Program-made: the position numbers and the translations under genes
In this document: piece after piece, positions 51,419-59,733 of the stretch
Numbering within the stretch: position 1 is the stretch's first letter
Layout of the letters: each line of letters begins with the position of its first letter
The notes under the pieces: model-generated
Databases searched by the model: none
Told to the model about the DNA's origin: nothing
What the model saw: the letters and a program-made list of their open reading frames with translations, nothing else
From: Staphylococcus schleiferi
GTDB taxonomy: Bacteria > Bacillota > Bacilli > Staphylococcales > Staphylococcaceae
Direction of reading: 5' to 3'
Length of the DNA: 64,000 bases
NCBI RefSeq assembly: GCF_900458895.1
Contig: NZ_LR962863.1
Coordinates: 682,001-746,000 of the forward strand

Positions 51419-51717
51419 TAATATATGAAATAACAAACACAGTATTTAGAAGAGATAGTCTACAAAAACTTTAAAAGATTAAAAATGAAAACACTGACCC
51501 ACTCTAGGCAACTTTGCGGAGGTAAATAAACGACGAGTCGTACATGATAGCATTGAATAGCTTTCAAAGTCTAATGTGGTTTCATTGAATCTAAACTTCA
51601 ATGAAGCCACATTTAGGTGAGTCTTCAGCGTTATACGTACGAGGCAAAGTTTCTAAATAGGGTAAGACAATCAAAAATTTTATTTTCTTTCATGCTTCTA
51701 AATAGAACTTTACCATA
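51419..51717. other. Intergenic region between convergent MerR and hydrolase genes
   Basis: 299 bases. The main feature is the 17-bp hairpin at 51573. A short stretch (GCGGAGGTAAATAAACG near 51517) looks like a ribosome-binding site but is followed by no open frame of meaningful length, so it may be a decayed gene. Confidence 0.45.
51573..51613. terminator. Strong hairpin between convergent genes
   Basis: Seventeen-base arms (51573-51589 and 51597-51613, core ATGTGG-TTCATTGAA / TTCAATGAA-CCACAT) with one mismatch-type G-T pair and a 7-base loop. No good T-run on either side; probable bidirectional terminator. Confidence 0.55.
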
Positions 51718-52269
51718 TTACTGTTGTTTACTTAAAAATTGATTAGTTGATTGAATTTCTGCGAAGTTACTTAAACTGGAGATAAAGGCATTTTGGACAT
51801 CTTCTGGTGCGACAGTTTGATTATTTAGCGATAATCCACGTGTTGTCGTTGCATCATGAATTAAAGTGGATTGATAACCCAATTCTTTTGCAGCGCGTGT
51901 TGTTGAATCGACACATAAGTGGGTCATCATCCCAGTAATGACTAGATCCGTGACATCATTCTCATCAAGTAGAGTCGCAAGTTCTGTTTGAAAGAAACTA
52001 TTTGGAGTTTGCTTTGTGATCACAGGATCTTGTTCATAACGTTTGAGCTGAGGGTTTAATTGAACGCCTTCAGTGTCATGTACGAAAAAAGCGGCATCAT
52101 CGTTAGGAAAGATGTGTTGAATGTAAAACACCGGTAGGTCTTCTTCATGGAACCATCTTTCAAGTAAGTTAATGTGTGCTAATGCTTCGTCAGGATTATG
52201 GAGAGGCATTTTGCCGTTTTCAAAATAATCATTTTGAACGTCTATAATGAGTAAACCTTGTTTTGTCAT
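51718..52269 (-). CDS. Cysteine hydrolase, isochorismatase-like family
   Basis: 183 residues. The family triad is visible: Asp near the N-terminus in LLIIDVQNDYF, a central Lys (QTPNSFF region preceded by TK), and nucleophile Cys119 in GMMTHLCVDSTTRAAKELGY. Members hydrolyse nicotinamide, isochorismate or related amides; the substrate cannot be told here. The start at 52269 (AAAGGAG upstream, N-terminus MTKQGLLIIDVQ) is preferred to an ATG 22 codons further upstream that lacks a ribosome-binding site. Confidence 0.87.
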   Translation of the reverse strand: MTKQGLLIIDVQNDYFENGKMPLHNPDEALAHINLLERWFHEEDLPVFYIQHIFPNDDAAFFVHDTEGVQLNPQLKRYEQDPVITKQTPNSFFQTELATLLDENDVTDLVITGMMTHLCVDSTTRAAKELGYQSTLIHDATTTRGLSLNNQTVAPEDVQNAFISSLSNFAEIQSTNQFLSKQQ

Positions 52270-52466
52270 TTCCGTATACGCTCCTTTTAAAAAGAATAAT
52301 AAATAACTTTCATCGTGTGCCGAGACATCAAACATTAGTTTGAAAGTATAATACGAAGTTCAACTTAAGTATGGAAATGATGTCTCATCGCCGCTTATTC
52401 ATCATGATAGCAATAAAATAAGGTTGGGGCTAAAATTCTGTTTGAGTTAAAATAGGTATAAGCGAT

Positions 52467-52495
52467 TTGAAGCAAGAGAGTAACTAGACTATAAT
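52467..52495 (+). promoter_or_regulatory. Predicted promoter for the ABC-F leader and gene
   Basis: TTGAAG (52467-52472), 17-base spacer and perfect TATAAT (52490-52495). Transcription would begin near 52502, giving a leader of about 185 bases that contains a short ORF. Confidence 0.7.
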
Positions 52496-52529
52496 TAGAT
52501 TTATCATTATATGAACGGAGGTGTCAGTA

Positions 52530-52643
52530 TGTTTTTAGAAGATGTGAAGCGTGTAAGATTTGTCCTTATTATACGTGGAAAATTTGCGTTTTTTGCTAAA
52601 AATTGGTGGAGTCTGTCTAATTTTAAACAAATACATCTTCTAG
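52530..52643 (+). CDS. 37-residue leader peptide upstream of the ABC-F gene
   Basis: Short ORF with an excellent ribosome-binding site (GGAGGTG, seven bases before ATG). Product begins MFLEDVKRVRLSLLYVENLR and ends with a hydrophobic LILNKYIF. It lies between a good promoter and an ABC-F gene, the position of regulatory leader peptides that sense ribosome stalling. Its stop codon TAG is the first base triplet of a hairpin that adjoins the ABC-F ribosome-binding site. The peptide itself resembles nothing I know. Confidence 0.6.
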
Positions 52644-52683
52644 AGGAATACTGACACAAATTCCTCTAGCGATATGGAGGAAT
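52641..52683 (+). promoter_or_regulatory. Candidate attenuator: alternative hairpins controlling the ABC-F ribosome-binding site
   Basis: Segment A, TAGAGGAAT (52641-52649), pairs perfectly with B, ATTCCTCTA (52660-52668). B also contains ATTCCTC, which pairs perfectly with GAGGAAT (52677-52683), the ABC-F ribosome-binding site itself. A-B and B-C cannot form together. When A-B forms, the ribosome-binding site is free; when a ribosome terminating on the leader ORF covers A, B can hide it. Confidence 0.6.
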
Positions 52684-52688
52684 AAAAA

Positions 52689-54299
52689 ATGAATATCGTC
52701 AATGTGAGTCAACTCACGAAATCATATGCCGGAGATAAAGTTTTTGATCATATTAAATTTGAAGTGAATAAAAATGATCGAATTGGTTTAATAGGTCGAA
52801 ATGGTGAAGGGAAAACGACTTTATTTAAATTATTAGCTAAAAAAGAGCAAGCAGATGAAGGCTTTATTAGTATTGCTAAGGGTGTCAAAGTAGGACTCCT
52901 AGCACAAATTCCAAATCTACCGCACGATGCTATTGTAATCAATCAGCTTTATCAAGCTTTCGACACTTTGAATGGTATCGAACAACGAATGAGACAGCTG
53001 GAAGTTAAGATGGTTGAAGAGTCGGATGACATCGATCAGATTTTAAAGCAATATGACCGATTACAAAATGAATTTGAGTCTTTAGGGGGTTACGACAGAG
53101 ATTACAAAATTGATTTTGTGCTCAACGGTTTAAAAATTGCATATCTTAAAACGCAACAATGGTCCGATTTATCTGGAGGGGAGCAGACAAAAGTAGGTTT
53201 AGCGATGTTGTTACTCCAATCACCAGAATTGTTACTGCTTGATGAACCTACGAATCATTTAGACATAGAAAGTATTGAATGGCTAACAAAGTTTATCCAA
53301 CAATATAACGGTGCCGTGATGGTAATTTCACATGATCGTTACTTTCTAGATGAAACGGTCACTCAAATATTAGAAGTTGATCAACATCAGTTATATGTAT
53401 ATCCCGGTCATTATTCAAATTTCGTCATTGAAAAAGAGAAGCGTATTTTAAGCGAATTTAAAACATATCAAACTCAGCAGAAGAAAATTCAAAAAATGAA
53501 AGCCCAAATTAAGCAATTAAAAATATGGGCGAACCAAGCGAAGCCACCCAATGCGTCGATGCATCGTCGTGCAAAAAGCATGGAAAAAGCTCTAGCGCGG
53601 ATTGAAGTCAAACCTAAGCCTCGATTAGAGCATAACAAAATGAAATTAGATATCGCCCAAACAGAAAGTGCTTCAAAAGATATCTTTGTCTTAAAAGATG
53701 TTGCTAAAATGTATGATGATATCTTATTTGAAGGGGTAAATATGAAAATTAGACACCATGATAGAGTGGCCATTGTAGGTGCAAATGGAACAGGTAAAAG
53801 CACGCTATTAAAATTGTTGTTAAAAGAGATTGTGCCTGACGAAGGTCATGTTCAAATTGCTGAAACAAACCGCATTGGTTATTTGGCCCAACATCAATTT
53901 AATACTGGAGAGATGTCAGTACTTGAAGCTTTTAGACAATATGCGCATGTGTCAGAAGGAGAAGCGAGAAACCATCTGGCAAAATATCTTTTTTATGGGT
54001 ACGATGTCTATAAAAAAGTAAAAGATTTAAGTGGTGGCGAAAAGATGCGTTTAAGATGGGCGCAAATGATTTCTCAACAATTCAATGTGCTCATACTTGA
54101 TGAGCCGACAAATCACTTAGATATTGATGCCAAAGAAGCATTGGAAGAAGCTTTAGAGGAGTTTGATGGCACGGTTATTGCAGTTTCACACGATCGATAT
54201 TTTCTGGATAAGCATTTTTCAAAAACATACTGGATTGACAATAAACAGCTTCATTATTATCCGGGGCATTACAGTTATGCGAAACAAAAAAGAAATTAA
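52689..54299 (+). CDS. ABC-F family ATPase, probable ribosome-associated (antibiotic protection or translation factor)
   Basis: 536 residues with two ATPase domains in one chain and no membrane segments. First domain: Walker A GRNGEGKTT (residues 36-44), LSGGEQTKVGLA, LLLLDEPTNHLD. Second: GANGTGKST, LSGGEKMRLRWA, VLILDEPTNHLD. The linker around residues 235-310 is long, basic and predicted helical (KKIQKMKAQIKQLKIWANQA), the part that enters the ribosomal E/P site. This matches antibiotic-resistance ABC-F proteins (Vga, Lsa, Sal, VmlR) as well as housekeeping types; the leader ORF favours an inducible resistance role, which is inference. GGAGG precedes the ATG. Confidence 0.9.
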   Translation: MNIVNVSQLTKSYAGDKVFDHIKFEVNKNDRIGLIGRNGEGKTTLFKLLAKKEQADEGFISIAKGVKVGLLAQIPNLPHDAIVINQLYQAFDTLNGIEQRMRQLEVKMVEESDDIDQILKQYDRLQNEFESLGGYDRDYKIDFVLNGLKIAYLKTQQWSDLSGGEQTKVGLAMLLLQSPELLLLDEPTNHLDIESIEWLTKFIQQYNGAVMVISHDRYFLDETVTQILEVDQHQLYVYPGHYSNFVIEKEKRILSEFKTYQTQQKKIQKMKAQIKQLKIWANQAKPPNASMHRRAKSMEKALARIEVKPKPRLEHNKMKLDIAQTESASKDIFVLKDVAKMYDDILFEGVNMKIRHHDRVAIVGANGTGKSTLLKLLLKEIVPDEGHVQIAETNRIGYLAQHQFNTGEMSVLEAFRQYAHVSEGEARNHLAKYLFYGYDVYKKVKDLSGGEKMRLRWAQMISQQFNVLILDEPTNHLDIDAKEALEEALEEFDGTVIAVSHDRYFLDKHFSKTYWIDNKQLHYYPGHYSYAKQKRN

Positions 54300-54413
54300 G
54301 ATGTGAGACAAAAATCTAATTGATGACACAGTTCTGACTCAATTTTCCAAGGTTAGAACGTATTTGATCATTAAAATAGATAACAACGGAAATCAACAAA
54401 TCACTAAGAAATG

Positions 54414-54476
54414 AAAAAAGGTAATGTATTCATAAGCGATAAAAGCTTATCGCTATGAGCAGCATTACCTTTTTAT
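54414..54476. terminator. Bidirectional terminator after the ABC-F gene
   Basis: AAAAAGGTAATG / CATTACCTTTTT (54415-54426 with 54463-54474) with an inner ATAAGCGATAA/TTATCGCTAT stem; serves the convergent flavin-dependent enzyme too. Confidence 0.9.
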
Positions 54477-54483
54477 TGATGTG

Positions 54484-55473
54484 TTAGACATGTTTTGCAA
54501 TAAGTGCTAAAGAGTGTTTTCTATTCTCCTCACCATAGAGTTGGGGAAATAATAAAAGTTCATCAGCATCAAATGTACGTTGCAATTCGTGGAGTTTATG
54601 CGCTACGGTTTCTCCATCCCCACTGATGATACGAGGTTCGTTTTCGGCGCGTTTCTCAAGTTCACGTTCACTCCAATTTTTCTGTTGTATCGTTTCTGGA
54701 CTTAATAGTGTTTTCGGTTGTTTTAAATAATGAATGCGTTGCAACCAGTAATGTAGACTGTCTTCTAATTGTGCACGGATCTGACTATCCTCATGTGCTA
54801 AGACGAAAGTAGAGACAATGACATAAGGTTGCTCTTCAGGGTGATAGTGTTGAAATTGTTTTCGATAATGTTGAACAATACGTTGTTTTTCTAAAGTTTT
54901 TTGTCCGAAAGCCCCAAATACAAAAACAGCCCCTAATTGTGCGGCGCGTTCTGCACTGTTTTCACTCGTACCTAAGATACAAAATTGCGGTTGGGTTTCA
55001 ATGATAGGCATTGCTTTTAAATGCTGAAAACGATGTGGGGTCGAGGTGTCATTGTTAAAATACTTTGTTAAATCTATCAATTGTTGATCAAAGTCTGTTA
55101 AAGTTTGTTTGCCTTCATTCAATGCTTGAGACACATTTTGAAAACTAGGCGATTTTCCAAGTGCAATATCGACACGTCCAGGATGGCGTGCTTCTAGCAT
55201 TTTAAAAGTTTCTGCTACTTTATATGGACTGTAATGTGGCAACATAATGCCCCCGGCGCCAACATGGATGCGTGACGTTTGTTCTAAAATCATCGTTGCT
55301 AAAATTTCAGGTGCTGTTGATGCGACGGAATGAACTTGATGGTGCTCAGCTAGCCAATAGCGGTGAAAGTTCAATTTTTCAGCATAACGCGCGAGATCAA
55401 TACTATGATTGAGTGCTTCTTGCGGTGTGCGTCCTTCAAAAATAGGACTATAATCGAGAATGCTGAGTTGCAT
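54484..55473 (-). CDS. LLM-class flavin-dependent oxidoreductase
   Basis: 329-residue bacterial luciferase-like TIM-barrel protein. Typical features: LSILDYSPIF at the start, YWLAEHHQVHSVASTAPE, RIHVGAGGIMLPHYSPYKVAE and LEARHPGRVDIALGKSPS. It probably uses FMN; substrate unknown. The start at 55473, with GGAAAGGAAG upstream, replaces an in-frame ATG 84 codons further up that would encode unrelated hydrophobic residues overlapping the divergent gene. Confidence 0.88.
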   Translation of the reverse strand: MQLSILDYSPIFEGRTPQEALNHSIDLARYAEKLNFHRYWLAEHHQVHSVASTAPEILATMILEQTSRIHVGAGGIMLPHYSPYKVAETFKMLEARHPGRVDIALGKSPSFQNVSQALNEGKQTLTDFDQQLIDLTKYFNNDTSTPHRFQHLKAMPIIETQPQFCILGTSENSAERAAQLGAVFVFGAFGQKTLEKQRIVQHYRKQFQHYHPEEQPYVIVSTFVLAHEDSQIRAQLEDSLHYWLQRIHYLKQPKTLLSPETIQQKNWSERELEKRAENEPRIISGDGETVAHKLHELQRTFDADELLLFPQLYGEENRKHSLALIAKHV

Positions 55474-55573
55474 ATAAGACTTCCTTTCCAAGCGTGTTAT
55501 ACTACAATTATCAAGCAAAATAAGCATAAACACGAGTACAATGCTTAAAAATAAAAAGAAAGTAGGGAATGAA

Positions 55574-56583
55574 ATGGAAGCCATTATCGCAAAGAAAGCT
55601 TTTTCTATATCAGAAGGAAATTGTTTTGAAAAGGTAACACGTGAACGCCCCGAACCGACAGAACATGATATTTTAATCAAAGTGTATGCCACAGGAGTCA
55701 ATCCTGTTGATACGAAAATGCTCAAACGCCGTTGAATCAGTCAGAGCGTGTATTAGGTTTTGATGCAGCAGGTGTGGTGGAACAAGTAGGCTCAGCGGTT
55801 AAAGGTTTTAAACCAGGAGATCAAGTTTTCTATTCGGGTTCAAATCAACGTGATGGCTCAAATCAGACCTATCAATTAATGGATGAACAATATGTTGCAC
55901 ATATGCCTAAAAATCTCTCTTACGAGGCATCAGCGGCACTACCTCTAACAGCGATTACCGCATATGAAACGTTATTTGATGTATTTGGAATTTCCACAGA
56001 CGCTGAAAAAAACAAAGATCAAACGTTGTTAATTATTAATGGCGCAGGGGGTGTGGGGAGTATTGCAACACAAATTGCAAAAGCATACGGCCTAAACGTG
56101 ATTACAACAGCTTCACGCGAAGAAACAATCGAATGGTCTCAAAAAATGGGTGCCGATGCTGTTTTAAATCATAAAAGTGATTTGAAAGCTCAGTTTAAGG
56201 AACAACAACTTAAGCAGCCGAATTATATTTTCTGCACATATGATACAGATGGTTACTACGATACGATGATTGACCTTATTCAACCTAGAGGGCATATTGC
56301 GACGATAGTTGCTTTTCAAAATAAGCAAGATTTAAATGCGTTAAAAGCTAAAAGTATTACTTTGACACATGAATTTATGTTTACAAGAGCAGTACACGGT
56401 GTGGAAGAACAGATGTATCAAACTTATCTAAAAGATGTCGCAGAAAAGATTGAACAGGGCGTCTATCAGTCTACACTGAATAATGTTTTAGAAGGTTTAA
56501 CAGTCGATAATTTATTTAAAGCGCATCAACAGATGGAATCACAAGCACATATCGGTAAGTTAGTTATAAAAATAGCTGATTAA
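55574..56583 (+). pseudogene. Zinc-type alcohol dehydrogenase/quinone oxidoreductase, frameshifted
   Basis: Reads as an MDR-superfamily NADPH oxidoreductase in two frames. The first frame (from ATG 55574, after AGGGAATGA) gives MEAIIAKKAFSISEG through GVNPVDTKM and stops at 55733-55735. The second frame continues with [20 protein letters not shown] and runs intact to 56583, including the nucleotide-binding [17 protein letters not shown] single base lost near 55721 (CTC for an expected CGTC, giving TKMRQTPLN) explains it. The rest is undamaged, so either the event is recent or it is a sequencing error. In S. aureus an oxidoreductase of this kind also lies before opuD2. Confidence 0.85.
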
Positions 56584-56638
56584 ATTCATTGAAAGAGGGA
56601 ATGTGACTGTAAATCGTTAGTTTAAGGGGAAAGTATAT

Positions 56639-58168
56639 ATGTTAAAGCAACAAAATCAAAAGGTTAGTTTAGTTTTTTGGATTGCTGTTGTGCTGTGTAG
56701 TTTATTTGTTCTGATTGGGGCGATATTCCCGGAACAAATGGAACAACAAACGCAAGCCATCACGCAATGGATTGGTTACCATTTTAGTTGGTACTATTTA
56801 TTACTTGTACTTGCACTTTTTTTAGTTTGCATTTATTTACTCTTTTCGAGATACAGTCAGATTACACTTGGCAAAGAAGGTGAGGAACCAGAGTTCTCTT
56901 TAAAATCTTGGTTCGCAATGTTATTTAGTGCTGGTATGGGAATCGGGTTAGTTTTCTGGACAACAGCTGAACCGATTTCTCATGCATTTAAAGCCTCACC
57001 GATACATAAAACTGGGACCCAGGCAGCAATTGATGACAGTTTGCAGTTTTCGTTTTTCCATTGGGGTATTCATGCTTGGGCAGTTTATGCCATTGTCGCA
57101 TTAGCTTTTGCGTATTTTAATTTCCATAAAGGGTATCCCGGTTTGGTCAGTGCAACGTTAACACCTTTATTTGGTGCGAAACGTATGCAAGGACCTCTAG
57201 GACAGATGTTGGATGTGCTTGCGATTATTGCGACAGTCACGGGTGTTGCGGCCACTTTAGGCTTTGGCGCACTACAAATTAGCGAAGGCTTAAAGTTTTT
57301 ATTTGGTATTCCCGCTACGTTTACAACACAAATCATTATTGTCATAATCGCAACGGTCTTGTTTACATGGTCGACATGGTCAGGTATTAGTAAAGGGATA
57401 AAAATGTTAAGCAATATTAATATGTCTTTAGCTTTTGCTGTCGTCCTCATCGTTTTTCTTATTGGACCGACACTTTATATTTTAAATATGTTTACAAATA
57501 GCCTCGGCAATTACATCGCTCACTTTTTTGATATGAGTTTACGTTTATCAATTGATAATCCGTCAAAAACGAAATGGATTCAAAATTGGACTATCTTTTA
57601 TTGGGCATGGTGGATATCATGGGCGCCTTTCGTTGGTATCTTTATTGCACGTGTTTCAAGAGGACGCACAATTAAAGAATTTATCATTGGTGTTCTTTTC
57701 GTTCCGTCATTTGTCTGTTTTATTTTCTTTGCTGTCTTTGGTGCTTCTGCGATTTATTTACAGAATCATGGGATAGCAGATATTGCATCAGAAGCTATGG
57801 AAACTGCGACTTTTGCGACGCTTGAACATTTTCCATTCGGTTATGTGATTAGTATTGTCACACTCGTAGTCATTATGATATTTTTTGTCACTTCTGCAGA
57901 CTCTGCAACCTATGTTTTAGGTATGTTAAGTACAAAAGGTGATAATCATCCGAAAAATTGGGTAAAAGTCACTTGGGGCATTATGTTAGCTCTGTTTGCG
58001 CTCATCATGCTATTCACTGGGGGCACACAAGCGATTCAAAACATACTCATTATTGCCGCTTTACCTTTCTCATTTGTCATCATTTTAATGGTATGGGCGT
58101 TATTTAAAGCATTATCGGCTGAACGTCCACGTTTAAAGAAAAATATAACAAAATATCAAAAGAGATAA
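56639..58168 (+). CDS. opuD: BCCT-family betaine/carnitine/choline transporter
   Basis: 509 residues with about twelve membrane helices; takes up compatible solutes such as glycine betaine, usually with sodium. The aromatic substrate-site motif is visible in YWAWWISWAPFVGIFIARVSRGRT, plus the glycine-rich FSAGMGIGLVFW. GGGGAAAG precedes the ATG. It lies directly upstream of the amaP-asp23 genes, as opuD2 does in S. aureus, linking osmotic and envelope stress functions. Confidence 0.9.
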   Translation: MLKQQNQKVSLVFWIAVVLCSLFVLIGAIFPEQMEQQTQAITQWIGYHFSWYYLLLVLALFLVCIYLLFSRYSQITLGKEGEEPEFSLKSWFAMLFSAGMGIGLVFWTTAEPISHAFKASPIHKTGTQAAIDDSLQFSFFHWGIHAWAVYAIVALAFAYFNFHKGYPGLVSATLTPLFGAKRMQGPLGQMLDVLAIIATVTGVAATLGFGALQISEGLKFLFGIPATFTTQIIIVIIATVLFTWSTWSGISKGIKMLSNINMSLAFAVVLIVFLIGPTLYILNMFTNSLGNYIAHFFDMSLRLSIDNPSKTKWIQNWTIFYWAWWISWAPFVGIFIARVSRGRTIKEFIIGVLFVPSFVCFIFFAVFGASAIYLQNHGIADIASEAMETATFATLEHFPFGYVISIVTLVVIMIFFVTSADSATYVLGMLSTKGDNHPKNWVKVTWGIMLALFALIMLFTGGTQAIQNILIIAALPFSFVIILMVWALFKALSAERPRLKKNITKYQKR

Positions 58169-58211
58169 TTACAAAAATATTAATTTTTTTGAACAATATG
58201 ACATGATTTTA

Positions 58212-58236
58212 GTTTTTATTACAAAATTAAGGGTAA
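58212..58236 (+). promoter_or_regulatory. SigB-like promoter upstream of amaP-asp23
   Basis: GTTTTT (58212-58217), 13-base spacer, GGGTAA (58231-58236), close to the SigB consensus GTTTWW-N12-15-GGGTAW. asp23 is the classic SigB-dependent gene of S. aureus, so this fits. Confidence 0.65.
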
Positions 58237-58276
58237 AGAGTTGGTGTAACAAATTGAATAGGAGGTGGCATTCGTA

Positions 58277-58819
58277 ATGACACGGATCAAAAATTTTATT
58301 CTTGGCCTATTGATTGTCATAATTGTAGGTTTTCTATTATTTATGTATATCGATTATAAACCGATCAAAAGTTACCAAGACTATTTTTATCAGTTTAACT
58401 GGTTCTACCCATTACTGATAGGTTTAGCAGCATTCTTAATATTAATCGGTTTAATTCTATTCTTCAGAGCATTTAAACCTACATATCGTAAACCAGGATT
58501 GTATAAAGACTATAAAGATGGTCATATTTACATTTCTCGAAAATCAATCGAAAATACTGTTTACGATACAATTGCGAAATATGATGCCATTCGTCAACCT
58601 AATGTTGTATCAAAACTATACAATAAGAAAAATAATAGTTTCATTGATATCACAGCGGATTTTCTGGTGCCATCAGAAGCGACGAATGTCCAATCGTTAG
58701 TTGAACAATTACGCTTAGATATTAAAGAAAGCGTTGAACGTTTTTCTGAATTACAAGTTAAAACAGTAAAAGTCAATGTGCGTGACCAAAAACGAGACAA
58801 TGGTCCACGCGTTGTGTAA
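58277..58819 (+). CDS. amaP: Alkaline shock response membrane anchor protein
   Basis: 180 residues. Two N-terminal membrane helices (about 7-27 and 46-68) are followed by a soluble region resembling Asp23 (SFIDITADFLVPSEATNVQSL, QVKTVKVNV). In S. aureus AmaP tethers Asp23 to the membrane. Start at 58277, eight bases after GGAGGTGG. The next gene follows after 12 bases. Confidence 0.93.
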   Translation: MTRIKNFILGLLIVIIVGFLLFMYIDYKPIKSYQDYFYQFNWFYPLLIGLAAFLILIGLILFFRAFKPTYRKPGLYKDYKDGHIYISRKSIENTVYDTIAKYDAIRQPNVVSKLYNKKNNSFIDITADFLVPSEATNVQSLVEQLRLDIKESVERFSELQVKTVKVNVRDQKRDNGPRVV

Positions 58820-58831
58820 AGGAGGGGTCCT

Positions 58832-59077
58832 ATGTCTAACCAAAACCAAAATGGTCAAGGTGAACGAGATGCAGTTGAGCAATTTGCAACACTTTTGCAA
58901 AATTATAAATGGCGAATTATTGGGTTCTTCTTTTTCCTCATCATTGCTATCTTGTTTTTAACACTTGGCTTCTGGAAGACTGTTCTAATCGTCGTGTTAT
59001 GTTTAATCGGTGTTGGTGTAGGGTATATTAAAGACCGTACGCAAGATTTTTTGAATTTCCTCAATCGATTAAGTTAA
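58832..59077 (+). CDS. DUF2273-family small membrane protein
   Basis: 81 residues with two hydrophobic helices (IIGFFFFLIIAILFLTLGFW and VLIVVLCLIGVGVGYI), ending in KDRTQDFLNFLNRLS. Characteristic middle gene of the amaP-DUF2273-asp23 operon. AAAGGAGG precedes the ATG. Function unknown. Confidence 0.88.
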   Translation: MSNQNQNGQGERDAVEQFATLLQNYKWRIIGFFFFLIIAILFLTLGFWKTVLIVVLCLIGVGVGYIKDRTQDFLNFLNRLS

Positions 59078-59141
59078 TACATGCAAACGGAAAAAATTTA
59101 AAACATTTCGATTAAAATAAACAATAAAGGAGTTTTTAATT

Positions 59142-59633
59142 ATGGCTGTAGAAAATAACAAAGCAAAAGAAACTTACAATAAAGAAACTGGTGTAAACGA
59201 AAGAGAAAGACAACAATCACAAGAAAATCAAGGACCACAATTTTCTAATAGCTTAACATTCTCTGATGAAGTTGTTGAAAAAATTGCAGGTATTGCTGCA
59301 CGTGAAGTTCGCGGAATCTTAGACATGAAAGGCGGCTTTGTAGATAGTATTAGTGGTTCATTCAGCGGTGGCAACAATGTAACACAAGGTGTATCTGCTG
59401 AAGTAGGCGAAAAACAAGCAGCTATCGATCTTAAAGTTATCTTAGAATACGGTGAATCAGCACCTAAAATTTTCCGTAAAGTAACTGAATTAATCAAAGA
59501 ACAAGTGAAACACATCACTGGCTTAGATGTTGTAGAAGTGAACATGCAAGTTGATGATGTGATGACACGTAAAGAATGGCAACAAAAAAATGAAAAAAAT
59601 AGAGACCAAAACGAAAACAAAGGTTTACAATAA
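59142..59633 (+). CDS. asp23: Alkaline shock protein 23
   Basis: 163 residues, Asp23/Gls24 family, abundant cytoplasmic protein that coats the inner face of the membrane through AmaP. Typical core: [21 protein letters not shown] and [19 protein letters not shown]; charged, Asn-rich tail. AAAGGAG precedes the ATG. Last gene of the operon. Confidence 0.96.
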   Translation: MAVENNKAKETYNKETGVNERERQQSQENQGPQFSNSLTFSDEVVEKIAGIAAREVRGILDMKGGFVDSISGSFSGGNNVTQGVSAEVGEKQAAIDLKVILEYGESAPKIFRKVTELIKEQVKHITGLDVVEVNMQVDDVMTRKEWQQKNEKNRDQNENKGLQ

Positions 59634-59690
59634 GATTTAACCTTTGAAGCAATGGGTTTCAATATAATTAAAATCAGATAAACTGACGTA

Positions 59691-59733
59691 AAGAAGCGGC
59701 TGGGATAACGATATTGTCCCAGCCGCTTCTTAA
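59691..59733. terminator. Bidirectional terminator after asp23
   Basis: AAGAAGCGGCTGGGA / TCCCAGCCGCTTCTT, a perfect 15-bp stem (59691-59705 with 59717-59731), shared by asp23 and the convergent MFS gene. Confidence 0.95.

Noticed and set aside
55474..55725. 84-residue N-terminal extension of the flavin-dependent enzyme
   Set aside because: Overlaps the divergent oxidoreductase gene, and the enzyme's family N-terminus begins at 55473 with a good ribosome-binding site.
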